Shown here: in pieces, positions 1-11,251 of the stretch
Position numbering within the stretch: position 1 is the first letter of the stretch
How the letters are laid out: every line of letters starts with the position of its first letter
Assembly (NCBI GenBank): GCA_021234155.1
Contig: JAJEKV010000045.1
Span: 9,349,105-9,413,104 of the forward strand
Length of the DNA: 64,000 nt
Reading direction: 5' to 3'
DNA from: Isoetes taiwanensis
Taxonomy: Eukaryota; Streptophyta; Lycopodiopsida; Isoetales; Isoetaceae
The notes under the pieces: generated by a model
The model's input: only the letters and a program-made list of their open reading frames with translations
The model's database searches: none
What the model was told of the DNA's origin: nothing
Position numbers and translations under genes: made by a program

Positions 1-837
1 TGGCGCATGGAAAATGGCAGCTTGCCTTAGCCGGAATGGCTCAGGAAATCCCAAAATGCAAAAGGAGAAAGGCTTAGGGTTTCCCCTTTGGTTCCTTATA
101 TATGAACTTTTAGGGTTAGGTTAGAAGGGACCAAATGGAGTATTGCCACTTGGCAAGGGGGTTTTAATTGCATATGTTTAATATACATGCGCAACATACG
201 AGGTTGCCCCCTAGGTGCAACCCTTTACGACTCTCAAGTACTTGTCGTGATGACATGTACGTGTGATGTGGCAGTATAATATACGTATTCGGATCGTATG
301 TTATGCTGGAACGTCATAATGTAGGCTGGCTGAGCATCCCATTGTCCTGAAGCTTTGTTTATATTGTTTTGGTACTTTGGCTTTGTGTTTTTTGCTCTTG
401 ATGCTTATGATGATTCCTTTGTTGTCATTGTCTAGCACTGCACCATAGTATCTTGTGTTTTGAATTGTTCATGTTCTTGTTATCCAAGATTCCAAAGTAT
501 TTCCATGCATGCAGTGGCAACCAGGGGTCCCCACTTCGCAGTGGTCAGGTTGATGGCGGCGATGTAGCTGGGAATTGTGGTTGAATTCTGGAGTTTAAGC
601 TTTTCTTTAGCTTGCTTAGCAATTGTTTATACATATATATTGAGAGTATTGTGGATAGCACATCCTTTAAATTTTATACTCTTGACGGGTAAGGGAAGTT
701 ATAAGAATGAATCATTTCTAGTTGCAAAATGGAAGATTCAATTCTTCACTACATTCAATTGTTTGTCACACCAACCTAGCAAGAGTCTTTGTAAGCTTTG
801 ACTCAAATCATGATTGACCAATGTTGATGGTGATATT
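1..837. other. Intergenic, no gene seen
   Basis: AT-rich sequence. Short open frames exist (for example 577-801) but show no recognisable domain or splice-site context. TTAGGG-like words at 73-120 occur singly and do not form a telomeric array. Confidence 0.5.
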
Positions 838-1000
838 GACAGAGTTTGTGTTTGAGCATCATGACTTGATGATTCCACCTGGTCTTGGGATGTATGAATC
901 TAAGCCTATCCTGGAGCAGTGGACTAGAAACCAAATGGAGGAGAAAATGGTACTCTGAAGCAAGAAGTTTTGGCTCAAATGGCTATAGACATCATTCTAG

Positions 1001-1144
1001 GATGATGAGTTGGCAGTTCTTGGATCACATGCCTTTGATCTAGATGAGTTGGAGACCAGCTTTCATGTAGTGCAAGTTGATCCTTTGGAGTTCACTTTGG
1101 GCTATGCATGGCTTCTGTTTAAGATGCTGAAACTTTTTGACTAA
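1001..1144 (+). pseudogene. Coding-like C-terminal remnant, unidentified
   Basis: An open frame of 47 codons ends at TAA (1142-1144) and reads like a real protein tail, with segments such as LAVLGSHAFDLDELETSF and FTLGYAWLLFKMLKLF. A second coding-like stretch lies just upstream (about 840-960, including IPPGLGMYESKPILEQW), but stop codons separate the two. I do not recognise the family. Most likely this is the decayed 3' end of a gene or a captured exon. Alternatively it is a chance open frame, although the hydrophobic and acidic pattern argues for coding origin. Confidence 0.3.
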
Positions 1145-2316
1145 AGGTTCTTCCTTTAAACAGTTGATATGCTATTATGGTCACATCAAATTTTGATAAT
1201 TTTTAGTTATGTAGTTTCTTTTTTTACTCTTCCTTCTATGGGAAGAATATGTAACTCCAAAAATTTATTTTGTCCTTTGTAGTTATTGTATATTCATGAA
1301 ATTTCCTTTGCATATAATATAAACCACTTAACCTAAAAAAGGAAAAAAGAAAAAAGAAAAGAGAAAAAAAAATTAAGACCACAATACCAAAAACATTATC
1401 TGGTGTAAAATCTATACTAGACCCAAAAGTTGTATGCAAAATCAATTTTGATTGAAAATTTGCAACTATCACCTAAGGTACTAAAAGAGTTTGTGAAGCT
1501 AAGCATAAACAGATAGATATTTGTTTTAACATCATCTACGCAGACTAAATGGTCTATGGGACCCAATATAAAAAAGCACAAAGATTACAAAGAATACAAT
1601 ATGATCATATGATCATTATATAATTGCAAAAAACCCACCTTGAAACATTTTTTGAGGGAAAAACCTTGATAGCAATGGATAAATTGACAATTACATGCAA
1701 ATTAATGTACATGCCCTGGAATGCCGCACTAGGTTCAAGAACTTTTAGAATGTAAAATGCAAGGTCAACCAATTGAGATGTCTGTGAGCTCACATAGAGA
1801 TGGAGTTGGTGCAAATAAAATGGCAAAGATTTTACCTCCATAGAGACCAATTGATCATGGGACCCATATAGTGGGGCTAGTACAATGGGCTTGTGGAGCA
1901 AAATGCATGCCTTCTTTCCCATCGTCCCATAGAAAAAACATCCTAAAACAGTAGACAAATATATATATACCCATGCCTACTAGAACATGTCCATAGTCAT
2001 TGTGTAAGAGGATGATGTGCTATCCCAACTATTTTGATTGTGAAACATGTTCTATGGATTGAATGGGGCCTTACAAATTTTATCGACAAGCTTAAGTAAT
2101 AGAGATTTTGCAATTTCATTTCCTACTCCTCCAGGAAATAAAGTCAACATTGATGGCGATGTTTTAAGTGGCTTTTAATGAAAATTATCTTTCTCCATGA
2201 TCTCCATGTTATCTTTCTCCACGATCTTCATGAATGAATGAATGAATGAGAATATGCCCAAACAAGTTGAGTGTATTATGATGTCTTTAATGACTTCTAA
2301 TGACAATTATGGTGTA
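1145..2316. other. Intergenic, no gene seen
   Basis: AT-rich sequence with an A-rich run near 1340-1375. No domain, RNA gene or terminal repeat recognised. Confidence 0.5.
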
Positions 2317-2436
2317 GATAACGTCCTGGCCCGAGGATGTTACCAAAAAAAAAAAAAAAAAAAAAAAATGCCTGAAAATGCCGAGTGCTTGCGCCAAAAA
2401 TTTTTTTTGGTAACGTCCGAGGGCCAATATGTTATC
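2317..2436. repeat. Imperfect inverted repeat with A/T tracts
   Basis: The left arm begins GATAACGTCCTGGCCCGAGG and runs into GTTACCAAAA. The right arm (2401-2436) is its imperfect reverse complement, starting TTTTTTTTGG and ending GTTATC. A long A run (about 2346-2369) sits inside the left arm. It looks like a short foldback or MITE-like unit about 120 bp long. No target duplication was identified. Confidence 0.55.
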
Positions 2437-2470
2437 GCCCTTAATGCCCTGGTTCGGGGGTTTGCTCCAG

Positions 2471-2668
2471 GGCCGGATCCAGATCTTAGAAGAAGGAAGC
2501 AGAGGTGCCGGATCCATATATCTTAGAAGAGGGAAGGCCGGATATTAGAAGCAGGAACATAAGGATCTTAGAAGCAGAAGGCCGGATCTTAGAACAGAAG
2601 GGCTAATCTTAGAAGCAAAAGGTCGGATCTTAGAACAGAAGGGCCAGATCTTAGAACAGAAGGGCTAA
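2471..2668. repeat. Minisatellite of about 21-bp units
   Basis: Seven to eight degenerate tandem copies of a unit close to GGCCGGATCTTAGAACAGAAG. The best-preserved copies lie at about 2581-2668. Units vary between 18 and 27 bp. Confidence 0.7.
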
Positions 2669-3960
2669 AAGCAAGATTAAACCATTGATTGTGCCACGAC
2701 CCTGCAGATCTTAATAACAAGGGAAGACAGAGCAGCTTTTGCTCTGCTTTGCGATGCAAACATCCTCTGCTCAAGAATCGTCGGAGTTCATCAGCTATGA
2801 GAGATAAACGCTGTTCTTGATATTATCCTAGGATGTTATGAGGATTTCATGCTTAATACTCTAGGATGTTATGAGAAACAACATAAAATGTCTGCCGGTG
2901 AAGCTGTTACTAGCAAATAACATCACTCTAATCAATGGCTGAGATTGGATCTCAGCCTGTAAACCTGAGAACCAGGGCGTTAAGGTCCTCTATATGAATT
3001 GAGAATGAGAGGACTTCTATAGTATATTTGACATGAATAGAATTGCATAGACATTTTATTATGCTTATAACTGAAGCGGGAAAATAAATTAAAAGTGAAA
3101 AGAATATCACAATAAGGCATATAATGGTGTAGATGAAGATTTGCCCCACATAAGTTCCACATTGGTCGTGATGTTTTGTTCCTAATTTGTGGTAAACCAT
3201 CGAATATGAATAGTATAAGTTCACAATAAAGCTTAGAGTACGATATTTATGAATATCATTTGCCAAATAACTTTCTCATACAGTCACCATTATTCCAGAA
3301 TGCCTAAAATACAATGGCCATAGAACCAGTGGATGCCTTGTACGACAAATAAGAGGCTAGCCTGTACAAGAAAAGTTCATGTAAAGTGTCTGTTTTTCTT
3401 GTTTGACATCCTTATATGCAATATTGAACATTGTACGTTTTCTTAGTTTTAGTAACGTATAACTATATTTTTTGTTGAAGCAATATTGGATGTTGTATGT
3501 CTTCTTCAACCCCTCTTCTTTGAAATAGACTTGCAACTCATACTGATCCACTACCAAGCCACCTTCTAAATGGCTCAGCTTTGCTTGGATTATGATCAGG
3601 CAGAGGCTTATGCCCAGATATTAATAAATTGAACATTCTGCAGCTTTCCACCACATTAGAGCAACAGACTGACAAACTTGTCATAGTTCTTTTGAAGGCG
3701 GCAGAACGATGCTTTGGGAGAAGACGCACAAGACGGCCTTCATGTCCGTCAAGCTTTCTTTGAAACTGATGGTTTGATGCTCACTGCAAAGAGCTAAGAT
3801 GCCAATATAGGTTGGTAATTGATCCCCATTCTCAGGCTTTAGGCAATTAAATAATACAAAACTTTTCTGAAGAGCAAGAAGGCATAGTACATTGCAAAGC
3901 GTCAACGAAAAATATTTTACCTCTTTGACCATCACCCCAGAACATTCACACACAATCAGC
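2669..3960. other. Intergenic, no gene seen
   Basis: AT-rich sequence without a recognised coding domain. Several short frames overlap on both strands with no supporting motif. Confidence 0.45.
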
Positions 3961-5007
3961 CCTGCCAATTACCACACAATCATGGTCAGTCCATTGTTGA
4001 CAAAACTATTGGTCGAAATTCTTGAACACCAATTGACAACATGTGAAACAGAAACAAGGTATGTGCACTTTCACAGGCAAGGTCTAGGACTCTACCATGT
4101 TGCGCACCGTATTAGAGAACATCAGAAATAAACGACCAAACTACGTATTGCTCCTTTCGAATTTCGTGAAGGCTTTCGACATGGTCCGTAAGGAGAAGTT
4201 GCGGAAAAGATTAATACAGTTAGGAGTCCCGCAGGTATTGAAAAATCTACCATACAAATTATACAAAACACTCCCAGCTTGAATGCTACCATCGAACTAC
4301 CTTGCTCGAATAGTGATGTCGTTCCAAGTTTGATAAATATCAAACCTACTCTGGTTGCTTGTTGCATACCTACAGGAAAGTAGTATTGGAGTTTGCCATG
4401 GGTGTCCTATGCTATTTGACATATACATTAATCATCTTGAGGACTAGCTTGATGAGCATGGAAGGTGAGGGGTCAGACTTGCTCATCACATCATCCGATG
4501 GTTGATATACGTAGATGATGTAGATCTCTTAGCTCACACTCCAACAAGTATGCAACATCATTTAGACGCAATGCGTACCTTTTGCTAGGACATTGGTATG
4601 CACGTCAACTTGGCCAAGGCCAGAATACCTTGATATCGTCTTCGAGGCAACATAGACAGCTTTGCTTCATTTATCAAGGTTAAAATGTGGAAGTGGTGCA
4701 AACATACAATTATCTAAGAGTGGAGTTCACTACTACCACATATTGGGATACCTATATCCAGCAACATGTAATGACATGTTTGAAGACTTTTTATACCATG
4801 CAAATGATTGGTCTCATCAGTCATATTTGTTCAGGGTTGGAGCCAATCCTTTCATATAGAGTAGAAGTATGGGGCCCAGTAATATCACTTGCTACATAAA
4901 AGGACTTGGAAGGGATCCAGAAAACATTTTTTTGCTCAGCACTTGGAGACAAGTCCAATGACTTGTATCCGATATGATTCTTACGTTTTCAACGTGTTAC
5001 TCTGGAG
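3961..5007 (+). pseudogene. Non-LTR retrotransposon (LINE) reverse transcriptase remnant, 5' part
   Basis: Decayed reverse transcriptase of a LINE, readable only by changing frame. In order it shows the block NYHTIMVSPLLTKLL (about 3967), a fingers/palm block like FVKAFDMVRKEKLRKRL (about 4160-4220), the catalytic block LIYVDDVDLLAH (about 4500-4540, YxDD intact) and a thumb-like block YRVEVWGPVISL (about 4853). Frameshifts and stops mean no protein can be made. The copia element inserted at 5008-5012, and the LINE resumes at 10337. The intact element would have copied its RNA into DNA at a nicked target. Family assignment is firm from the motif order; the clade is not. Confidence 0.75.
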
Positions 5008-5012
5008 CATCA
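5008..5012. repeat. Target-site duplication (catca), left copy
   Basis: CATCA directly precedes the 5' LTR of the copia element and is repeated at 10337-10341 directly after the 3' LTR. This is the 5-bp duplication expected of integrase-mediated insertion. Confidence 0.9.
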
Positions 5013-5545
5013 TGTTGGGTCTACATGCCTAAGTGATAATTATGAACAGATGGCAATTGTTGTTTATTACACCTGGTTAACATCCATACATGGGGTTTGC
5101 ATGGAAAAATAATAAAAAGGATGAAAGCTTAACGAAAAGGCAACAGAAGTAATAGAAAAGGACAGAACGGTTTTTTTTAAACAGGTCGACGTCTGTAGGT
5201 GCCGGATCTGCTTGTTGGAGTGCCGGATTCGATTGCTGGAGTCGGAACTGCTGAAGCCGACCAGCCTAGGAGCCGATTCTGCTGAGCTGAAGTGGTTTGA
5301 TACTGGAGAAGGCCATAGCTGCAGAGATAAGGTTCTGTATTACTGTGTGATTCTGACATACTGTGTGTCACTAGTTTAATTCTGTGTGGTTAAAGGCTGC
5401 CAGTGCCTATTCTATCCTTTGTGGATCTCTATTGTGGTTATACAGGTAAATCCTTTGTGGATATTGAAGAGGTGAATAAGGGAGAAGATTGTGTTTGGTT
5501 TTCTCTTGGGTTCAATTCCCAGGCTCAAAGCTTTTGATTCTAACA
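5013..5545 (+). repeat. copia-1 5' LTR
   Basis: Starts TGTTGGGTC and ends TAACA, giving TG...CA ends, 533 bp. It contains a short tandem run of GTGCCGGAT-type units (about 5197-5290) and, near its 3' end, a tRNA T-arm-like string GGGTTCAATTCCCAGG (about 5509-5524). A 64-codon minus-strand frame inside it (5177-5371) is repeated in the other LTR and is not taken as a gene. Confidence 0.93.
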
Positions 5546-5547
5546 TC

Positions 5548-5559
5548 TGGTATCAGAGC
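5548..5559 (+). other. copia-1 primer binding site (initiator tRNA-Met)
   Basis: TGGTATCAGAGC starts 2 nt after the 5' LTR and is complementary to the 3' end of plant initiator tRNA-Met, the usual minus-strand primer of copia elements. Confidence 0.9.
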
Positions 5560-5578
5560 TTTTGAGTCTAAAAGGGAG

Positions 5579-6176
5579 ATGGCATCTAATAAGATTGCTG
5601 CTTCAATACTTGCTGATGTCAAGGTATATAAAGGAGGTTCTGGTTTCCAAGCATGGAAAATGAAGGTTGAAAAGGCTTTGGAAGCAGAAGGGCTGTGGGA
5701 TTTGGTCCGTCCGCTCCACTCAAAAAGAGAAAGCAAAGGCGGGTTTCTATGAAAGAATGAAGCCGAGAGTCATCAAAGCCGAGGCGCGGAAGGAATCAAA
5801 GGTGCAAAGGATCTTTGCAAGAGATTTAGCTCAAGCAAAAGGTATTATCATTTCAAAACTTGGCTATGGTATTATTGCTTCAATTCATAGCATGGATCCA
5901 CGAGATATGTGGCAGTATTTGTTGAATGAATATGAGCAGTTAACTGCATCTCAGAGACATAAATTGGAACAAGAATTAAGAATGTTGAAATATGAAAGTG
6001 GTCAAGATTTGATTGAGTTATTTGATAAAATGGATGGAATATTTATGGATTTAGAAGGGGCTGCACCTCTTTCTGCTCAATCAAAAATACTTTATATTTC
6101 AGATGTATTTGCTGCATATGATGAAAATCTTGCATCTTTAATTAGCATTTTATGTCTAGAACTAAAGAAGAAGCTA
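5579..6176 (+). pseudogene. copia-1 gag (capsid), frameshifted
   Basis: The likely start is the ATG at 5579, 20 nt after the primer site, giving MASNKIAASILADVKVYKGG. The early gag block with FQAWKMKVEKALEAEGLWDL is read in one frame to about 5725. The rest, from a KEKAKAGFYERM-like block to 6176, is in the next frame and matches a UBN2/Retrotran_gag-type helical capsid (MWQYLLNEYEQL, LEQELRMLKYESGQDLIELF). One frameshift near 5725 separates the parts and another near 6170 leads into the zinc-knuckle frame. The product would package the element RNA. Confidence 0.8.
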
Positions 6177-7117
6177 TAAGTATTGCAAGAACTGAAATTA
6201 CACAAAGAGAGGCTAGAAGGAGTTATGATCAAGGGGGAGATAGTATTTTATATTTTGGAAAAGGAAGAGGTAGAAGTAAGGATGTAATATGCTATGGTTG
6301 TGGAGAGACCGGGCATATTAAGCCCAACTGTACTAAAATCAGAGGACGTTCATGCTATGCTTGTGGAGGAGCTGGCCATCTGGCCAATATGTGTACAAAA
6401 AGGGGAAGAGGACGTGGAAGTTTTAGGGGATCCTCTAGTAGAGGTGCATCCAGAAGTGTTACTTTTTCAAAGCCAACCATAGGTGCTGTATCAGAAGAAA
6501 TTCCTGAGGAGGAGGTAAAATCATATGCTTTATCAAATTTATGTGATGAAAATGTGTCTAACCCTGTGGTTATAGATTCTGGAGCTGAAAAATCCGTGAT
6601 GCAAAGTTCAAAGATATTAAGAAATCTTGAGACTAGTAAGCTTCGATCGTCATGTATGGCTAATGGAGAAAACCAAAATGTAGAAGCTTGTGGTGTGTTA
6701 GAACTCATAGGAGAGAATGGGAAAATTATTACTATTGATAACGTGTTGTGTGTACCAGGGATGATAAAAAACTTAATCTCTGTAGCTGATCTAGTTGATA
6801 AAAATTATAAAGTCTTGTTTGACAAGCATATGTGCATAGTTCATGATAATGGAAAAATAGTATTATATGCAAAAAGAATTGGAAATCGTTTTGAGCTTTG
6901 TCCTAGAAGTATAAACATTCTATTAAGTGAAGTTGGAAAGGAAAACTCAATGGAATTGTGGCATCAAAGATTAGGCCACACAAATTTGAAAAATATAATG
7001 TTTATGAGAAAACACAAGTTATTGGATGGTTTAGATTTTACGATAATAATAGTGAAGAAAGCACCCCGTGTCATGGATGCATGTTGGGCAAGCAAAGTAG
7101 AAAACCCTTTCCCATGA
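6152..7117 (+). pseudogene. copia-1 zinc knuckles, protease and pre-integrase
   Basis: An open frame of 321 codons. It has two CCHC zinc knuckles, CYGCGETGHIKPNC and CYACGGAGHLANMC, for RNA binding (residues about 49-82). A basic RG-rich spacer follows. The aspartic protease has its active-site block VIDSGAEKSV (about residue 140), an FMVP-like LCVPGMIKNLISV block, and the pre-integrase block LWHQRLGHTNL (about residue 268). After this the frame is lost and the CHGCMLGKQSRKPF zinc-binding end of pre-integrase lies in the next frame (7060-7107). The protease itself appears undamaged. Confidence 0.85.
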
Positions 7118-7693
7118 AGGGTGAACGGGTAAATGAAAAATTAGCCCTAGTCCATTCGGATGTATGTGGGCCTATGAGAGTTAGAAGTGCTAGTGGAAAA
7201 TACTATTTTGTGTCTTTTATTGATGACTATACAAGAAAAGCTAAGTGGTACCTTCTTAACTCATAAAAAGTCGTCTTCAACTCATTTAAAGCTTATCTTG
7301 CGTATAGAACGTGAAACAGTGCTAAACTAAAATGTTTAAGATCGATATAGAGGGGAGAGTACTTATCGATGAATTTAAAAGATTTTGTTTAGAAACGTGA
7401 ATCAAAAGACAATTAACTTGTAGAGGTACTCCTCGCCAGAATGGTGTCTCCGAAAGAAAAAAATCGAACAAGAATGGAAGCAAAGAGCTATGTTAAAAGC
7501 ATCACGGGTCTTCCAAAGTTTTTGTGGGCAAAAGTCAGAAATCGCGCATTCTATGTTCAAAATAAAATTTCAAGCAAAGCCTTAAATGGTCGATTCGGAT
7601 GAGTTATGGACAAACAACGTCAATCGGTAAAAACACTTCAAAGTCTTTGGTTGTTTAGCATATTCAAAGGTAATAGCTGACAATATATCAAAA
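6958..7693 (+). pseudogene. copia-1 integrase, heavily disrupted
   Basis: The start is open to 7266 (KLALVHSDVCGPMRV, YYFVSFIDDYTRKAKW), giving the first catalytic Asp of the DDE core. From about 7260 to 7690 the reading frame breaks every few dozen bases. Pieces such as QLTCRGTP and a KNRT-like string are still recognisable in different frames, and the second-Asp block is scrambled near 7340. This 430-bp patch is far more damaged than the coding sequence on either side. The integrase cannot function. Confidence 0.8.
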
Positions 7694-8692
7694 TTGGATG
7701 ATAGAAGCAGAGAAACATATTTTGTTGGATACGATAAGGAATCAAAAGGGTATAGGCTCTATGATCCAAACAAAAGGGCAGTAATTGTAAGCCGAGATGT
7801 CGTTTTCTTTGAAAATATATTATACAAAGATCGTTTTTTAAGTACTAACAAACAAGATCGAGGTGCAGATAAAGATGCAGATAAAGATGTTAACTGGGAA
7901 CCGATAGATTATTTTGATGATGAGGAAGAAAGAACCATTGTCAATCAAGCAGAAGAAGAAGCTGAACAGGAAGGGTTGCCTGTGCCTGTGCCTGTACCTG
8001 TGCCTGTGCTTGTGCATACAGATAACGAAGTGGAACCAGCTCCGGAAACAATAAGACGTAGGAGAAGGACTGAAGCTGAATTGCTTAAAGAGGGGATATC
8101 TTTTGATACTTCACAATATGGAAGGGATGAGACTGGAAGAAGTACTAGGAAAAGTATTGTTGAACGCACAGAAGATACAGAGGAAAGTGAACAGGTAATT
8201 CCTGCTCTTATGTCTGTGTTAGAAATTGATACCCCGAATAACTATAGTGAAGCCATAGAAAGTCTGGATTCAGATAAATGGAAAGATGCAATGAATGCAG
8301 AATTAAGCTCTTTTGAACGTACAGGAACATATAAACTGGTTGACAGACCTACTAACAGGAATGTTGTTGGGAATAAATGGATTTTTAGAATTAAACAGGG
8401 GCCAGATGGACAAACGCAAAAATTTAAAGCCAGACTAGTAGCGAAAGGATTTACTCAAAAGGAAGGTATTGATTATGATGAAACTTTCTCTCCGATTGTT
8501 AAATTAACAAGTGTCAGAGCAATTATGGCTATTGCTAATATGCACAACTTAGAGTTGCATCATATGGATGTTAGCACAGCATTTTTAAATGCAGATCTGG
8601 ATGAAGAAATTTATATGGAGCAGCCTCCTGGATACGAAGTTGATGGAGATAAGGTGTGGAAATTACAGAAGGCAGTGGTATGTATGTATTGA
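7694..8692 (+). pseudogene. copia-1 integrase C-terminus and reverse transcriptase N-terminal half
   Basis: An open frame of 332 codons. It opens with the integrase C-terminal block (YFVGYDKESKGYRLYDP). An acidic linker follows, with a Val-Pro repeat encoded at about 7977-8014. Then comes the RVT_2 reverse transcriptase core: NKWIFRIKQ, KARLVAKGFTQKEGIDYDET, FSPIVKLTSVRAIMAIA and MDVSTAFLNADLDEEIYMEQ, which includes one catalytic Asp. The frame ends abruptly after KLQKA because about 9 codons that normally encode the LYGLKQAPR block are missing at 8674, which also shifts the frame. Confidence 0.88.
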
Positions 8693-9788
8693 TAATCACT
8701 TGAAAACACATGGTTTTAGAAAATTAAATATGGATGGGAATGTCTATATCTATAGGGAAAATGAATACTTTTGCATAATTGCAGTATATGTAGATGATTG
8801 CGTAATGGCTGCTAACGATATTGGTTGTTTAAAGCATTGCAAAGATATTCTGAATAAAAGATTTCAAATGACAGACTTGGGGGAACTTAAGCAGTTATTA
8901 GGTATGGAAATTCATAGAGATAAAGAGAAGGGATTCATAGCTATTACTCAAAAAAGAAATATTTTAGGCATGCTTAAAAGATTTGGGATGACAGAATGCA
9001 AATCGGCAAATACTCCAGTAGCAACTGGGCAAAGAATCAGCTCTGAGATGTGTCCCAAAACAAAAGAAGAAGAGCATATCATGATGAATCGACCTTATAG
9101 AGAGCTTATTGGATGTCTCCAATACGTATCAGTTTGTACACGTCCTGATATTTCATATGGAGTGAATGTGTTAAGTCAATTTCTAAATAATCCCGTGAAG
9201 GCCAATTGGAAATGTCGAAAACGTATTTTAAGGTTTGAAAGGCACTTTCGGAACTATGGTCTTGTATTCAGACGTAAACATGGTATAAGATTGAAAAGTT
9301 TATTACTTGAAGGCTTTGCAGATGCAGATTGGGGAAGTGATCAAGACACTCGTAAGTCAAGGTCTGGATATGCCTGCTTACTAGGAGGGTCTGCTATCTC
9401 TTGGAAAAGTAAGAAACAAACCTCTATTGCACTTTCTACAGCAGAAGCTGAATATGCAGCAGTGTCTCTTGCATCTAGAGAAATTGTCTGGCTTAGGCGA
9501 CTTCTAGCAGAGTTAGGAATTATTCAAGAGGGGCCAACATCATTATATTGCGATAGTACAAGTTGTATTGCCATGACTAAGAATCCAGTCTTACATGAAA
9601 GAACAAAGCATATTGAGCTACATAATCACTTTGTACGTGATCAAGTAAAGAATGGAGAAATAAGTGTCTTGTATAGACCTACTGAGATACAGTGTGCTGA
9701 CATTCTTACAAAAGCATTAGCAGAATCTAAGTTTAAAGTATTTCAAAAGGATTTAGGAATAGAAGAAGTTGGAGCTATTACCACTTAG
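8674..9788 (+). pseudogene. copia-1 reverse transcriptase C-terminal half and RNase H
   Basis: Downstream of the small deletion the frame is open to the stop at 9786-9788. It carries the catalytic YVDD block (IIAVYVDDCVMAAND), the ELKQLLGMEI block, the RPDISYGVNVLSQF block and the RNase H domain: FADADWGSDQDTRKSRSGY, SLSTAEAEY-type ALSTAEAEYAAVSLASREIVW, LYCDSTSCIAM and KHIELHNHFVRDQV. All RNase H acidic positions I would expect are present. It ends 15 nt before the 3' LTR. Confidence 0.9.
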
Positions 9789-9791
9789 GCA

Positions 9792-9803
9792 TGAGGGGGA
9801 GAT
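9792..9803 (+). other. copia-1 polypurine tract
   Basis: The purine-rich string TGAGGGGGAGAT lies immediately before the 3' LTR, in the position of the plus-strand primer. Confidence 0.85.
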
Positions 9804-10336
9804 TGTTGGGTCTACATGCCTAAGTGATAATTATGAACAGATGGCAATTGTTGTTTATTACACCTGGTTAACATCCATACATGGGGTTTGCATGGAAAAA
9901 TAATAAAAAGGATGAAAGCTTAACGAAAAGGCAACAGAAGTAATAGAAAAGGACAGAACGGTTTTTTTTAAACAGGTCGACGTCTGTAGGTGCCGGATCT
10001 GCTTGTTGGAGTGCCGGATTCGATTGCTGGAGTCGGAACTGCTGAAGCCGACCAGCCTAGGAGCCGATTCTGCTGAGCTGAAGTGGTTTGATACTGGAGA
10101 AGGCCATAGCTGCAGAGATAAGGTTCTGTATTACTGTGTGATTCTGACATACTGTGTGTCACTAGTTTAATTCTGTGTGGTTAAAGGCTGCCAGTGCCTA
10201 TTCTATCCTTTGTGGATCTCTATTGTGGTTATACAGGTAAATCCTTTGTGGATATTGAAGAGGTGAATAAGGGAGAAGATTGTGTTTGGTTTTCTCTTGG
10301 GTTCAATTCCCAGGCTCAAAGCTTTTGATTCTAACA
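9804..10336 (+). repeat. copia-1 3' LTR
   Basis: 533 bp, TGTTGGG...TAACA. I found no difference from the 5' LTR by direct reading. It is followed by the right catca target duplication (10337-10341). Confidence 0.93.
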
Positions 10337-10341
10337 CATCA

Positions 10342-10800
10342 CATAATATAACGTCAGAAGGTGGTAAGCTTGGGCGACATTCGCCTTCCAAACCCTGGCT
10401 ACACAAGGGCCATGAGCCAACAACGCCTTAAAGTCTGCTGGAAGGAGAAACGAACCAGTTGGTTCATCAAATCAGTGCTTAGAGCTATAAAGACATCACA
10501 CTACAAATGGCAAGTTTAATCCCATGCTTGCCAGGGGTCCATAGCAGTACTTGCTATCGCATTTGCACATGAAGAAGTGCAGAACAATAGCGTCCATTCG
10601 CATTGGTGCACGCTGCCTCATAGTTAAAACATATAAATGGGTTCGGACGAGAAACGAGGGTCTGTCACTGTTGTCAAATGAGAGTTATTAAGGATGAGTG
10701 CCAAACTCTTCAGGATTGCCCAGAATGTGCGCATATCCGAGCACGATATGCCGGGTTGGTTAAATCAAACCAGTCACTTTATGTGCTGGTGTAGATGCCT
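10342..10800 (+). pseudogene. LINE remnant, 3' part (C-terminal zinc-binding region)
   Basis: Continuation of the LINE interrupted by copia-1. A block like RLPNPGYTRAMSQQRLK is followed after several stops by the C-terminal block CPECAHIRARYAGLV (about 10718-10762), typical of the end of plant LINE reverse transcriptases. No intact frame remains. Confidence 0.65.
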
Positions 10801-11251
10801 TCAGTGTTACTCTAGCATCATATGCTGTGGGGTCCTCCATCTCTATTATACATATGTATAAATATACTGCTTATATAAATATATAGAGCTTATTAGTGCT
10901 AACTTTTTTCCCTCGAAAACCCTTTGGGGCAGGGTTTTTTTTAACCCTTGACAGTAGTAGGCCTGATGTTTTTTTCATTTGGATCCCATAGACCGTTTGG
11001 CATGCCGACGATAGTAAAAAAATACCATTCAATTCAATTCAATTCAATTCAATTCAATTGAGCAATATATATAAACATATGTTCGTTGAACATGTATTGA
11101 ACACTAAAACATAGATTGTATATATCAAGAAGCATAGAAAGGATTAATAATTCTAACTTTTTGCTCCATATATACTTCACCTATGCATGTAAATGGATAT
11201 GGGAGTGAATATTGTGTATTCTAAATGCCATAAGCCTAGGCACCTCAACAA
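10801..11251. other. Intergenic with AATTC microsatellite
   Basis: Non-coding. It contains about seven copies of AATTC (11027-11059). It forms the 3' flank of the minus-strand pectin methylesterase gene. Confidence 0.6.

Larger units (their letters stand above)
5013..10336 (+). mobile_element. Ty1/copia LTR retrotransposon (copia-1), near full length, coding-defective
   Basis: A 5,324-bp element bounded by two 533-bp LTRs that look identical by eye, flanked by catca target duplications. It has a tRNA-iMet-type primer site just inside the 5' LTR and a purine-rich tract (9792-9803) just before the 3' LTR. Gene order is gag, protease, integrase, reverse transcriptase, RNase H, as in Ty1/copia. 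The coding region carries frameshifts in gag, between protease and integrase, throughout integrase, and a small deletion in reverse transcriptase, so this copy cannot make a full polyprotein. It is inserted in the LINE remnant. Matching LTRs imply recent insertion; the damaged coding region implies mobilisation by proteins from another copy, or sequence error. Confidence 0.95.

Noticed and set aside
73-125. TTTAGGG/TTAGGG-like words suggesting telomeric repeats
   Set aside because: Only isolated occurrences; no tandem array.
5177-5371. 64-codon minus-strand frame in the copia-1 LTR
   Set aside because: Lies wholly within a non-coding LTR, lacks domains, and its repetition at 9968-10162 is explained by the LTR pair.
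7977-8014. Val-Pro coding repeat considered as a separate microsatellite gene feature
   Set aside because: It is an in-frame linker between integrase and reverse transcriptase in copia-1.
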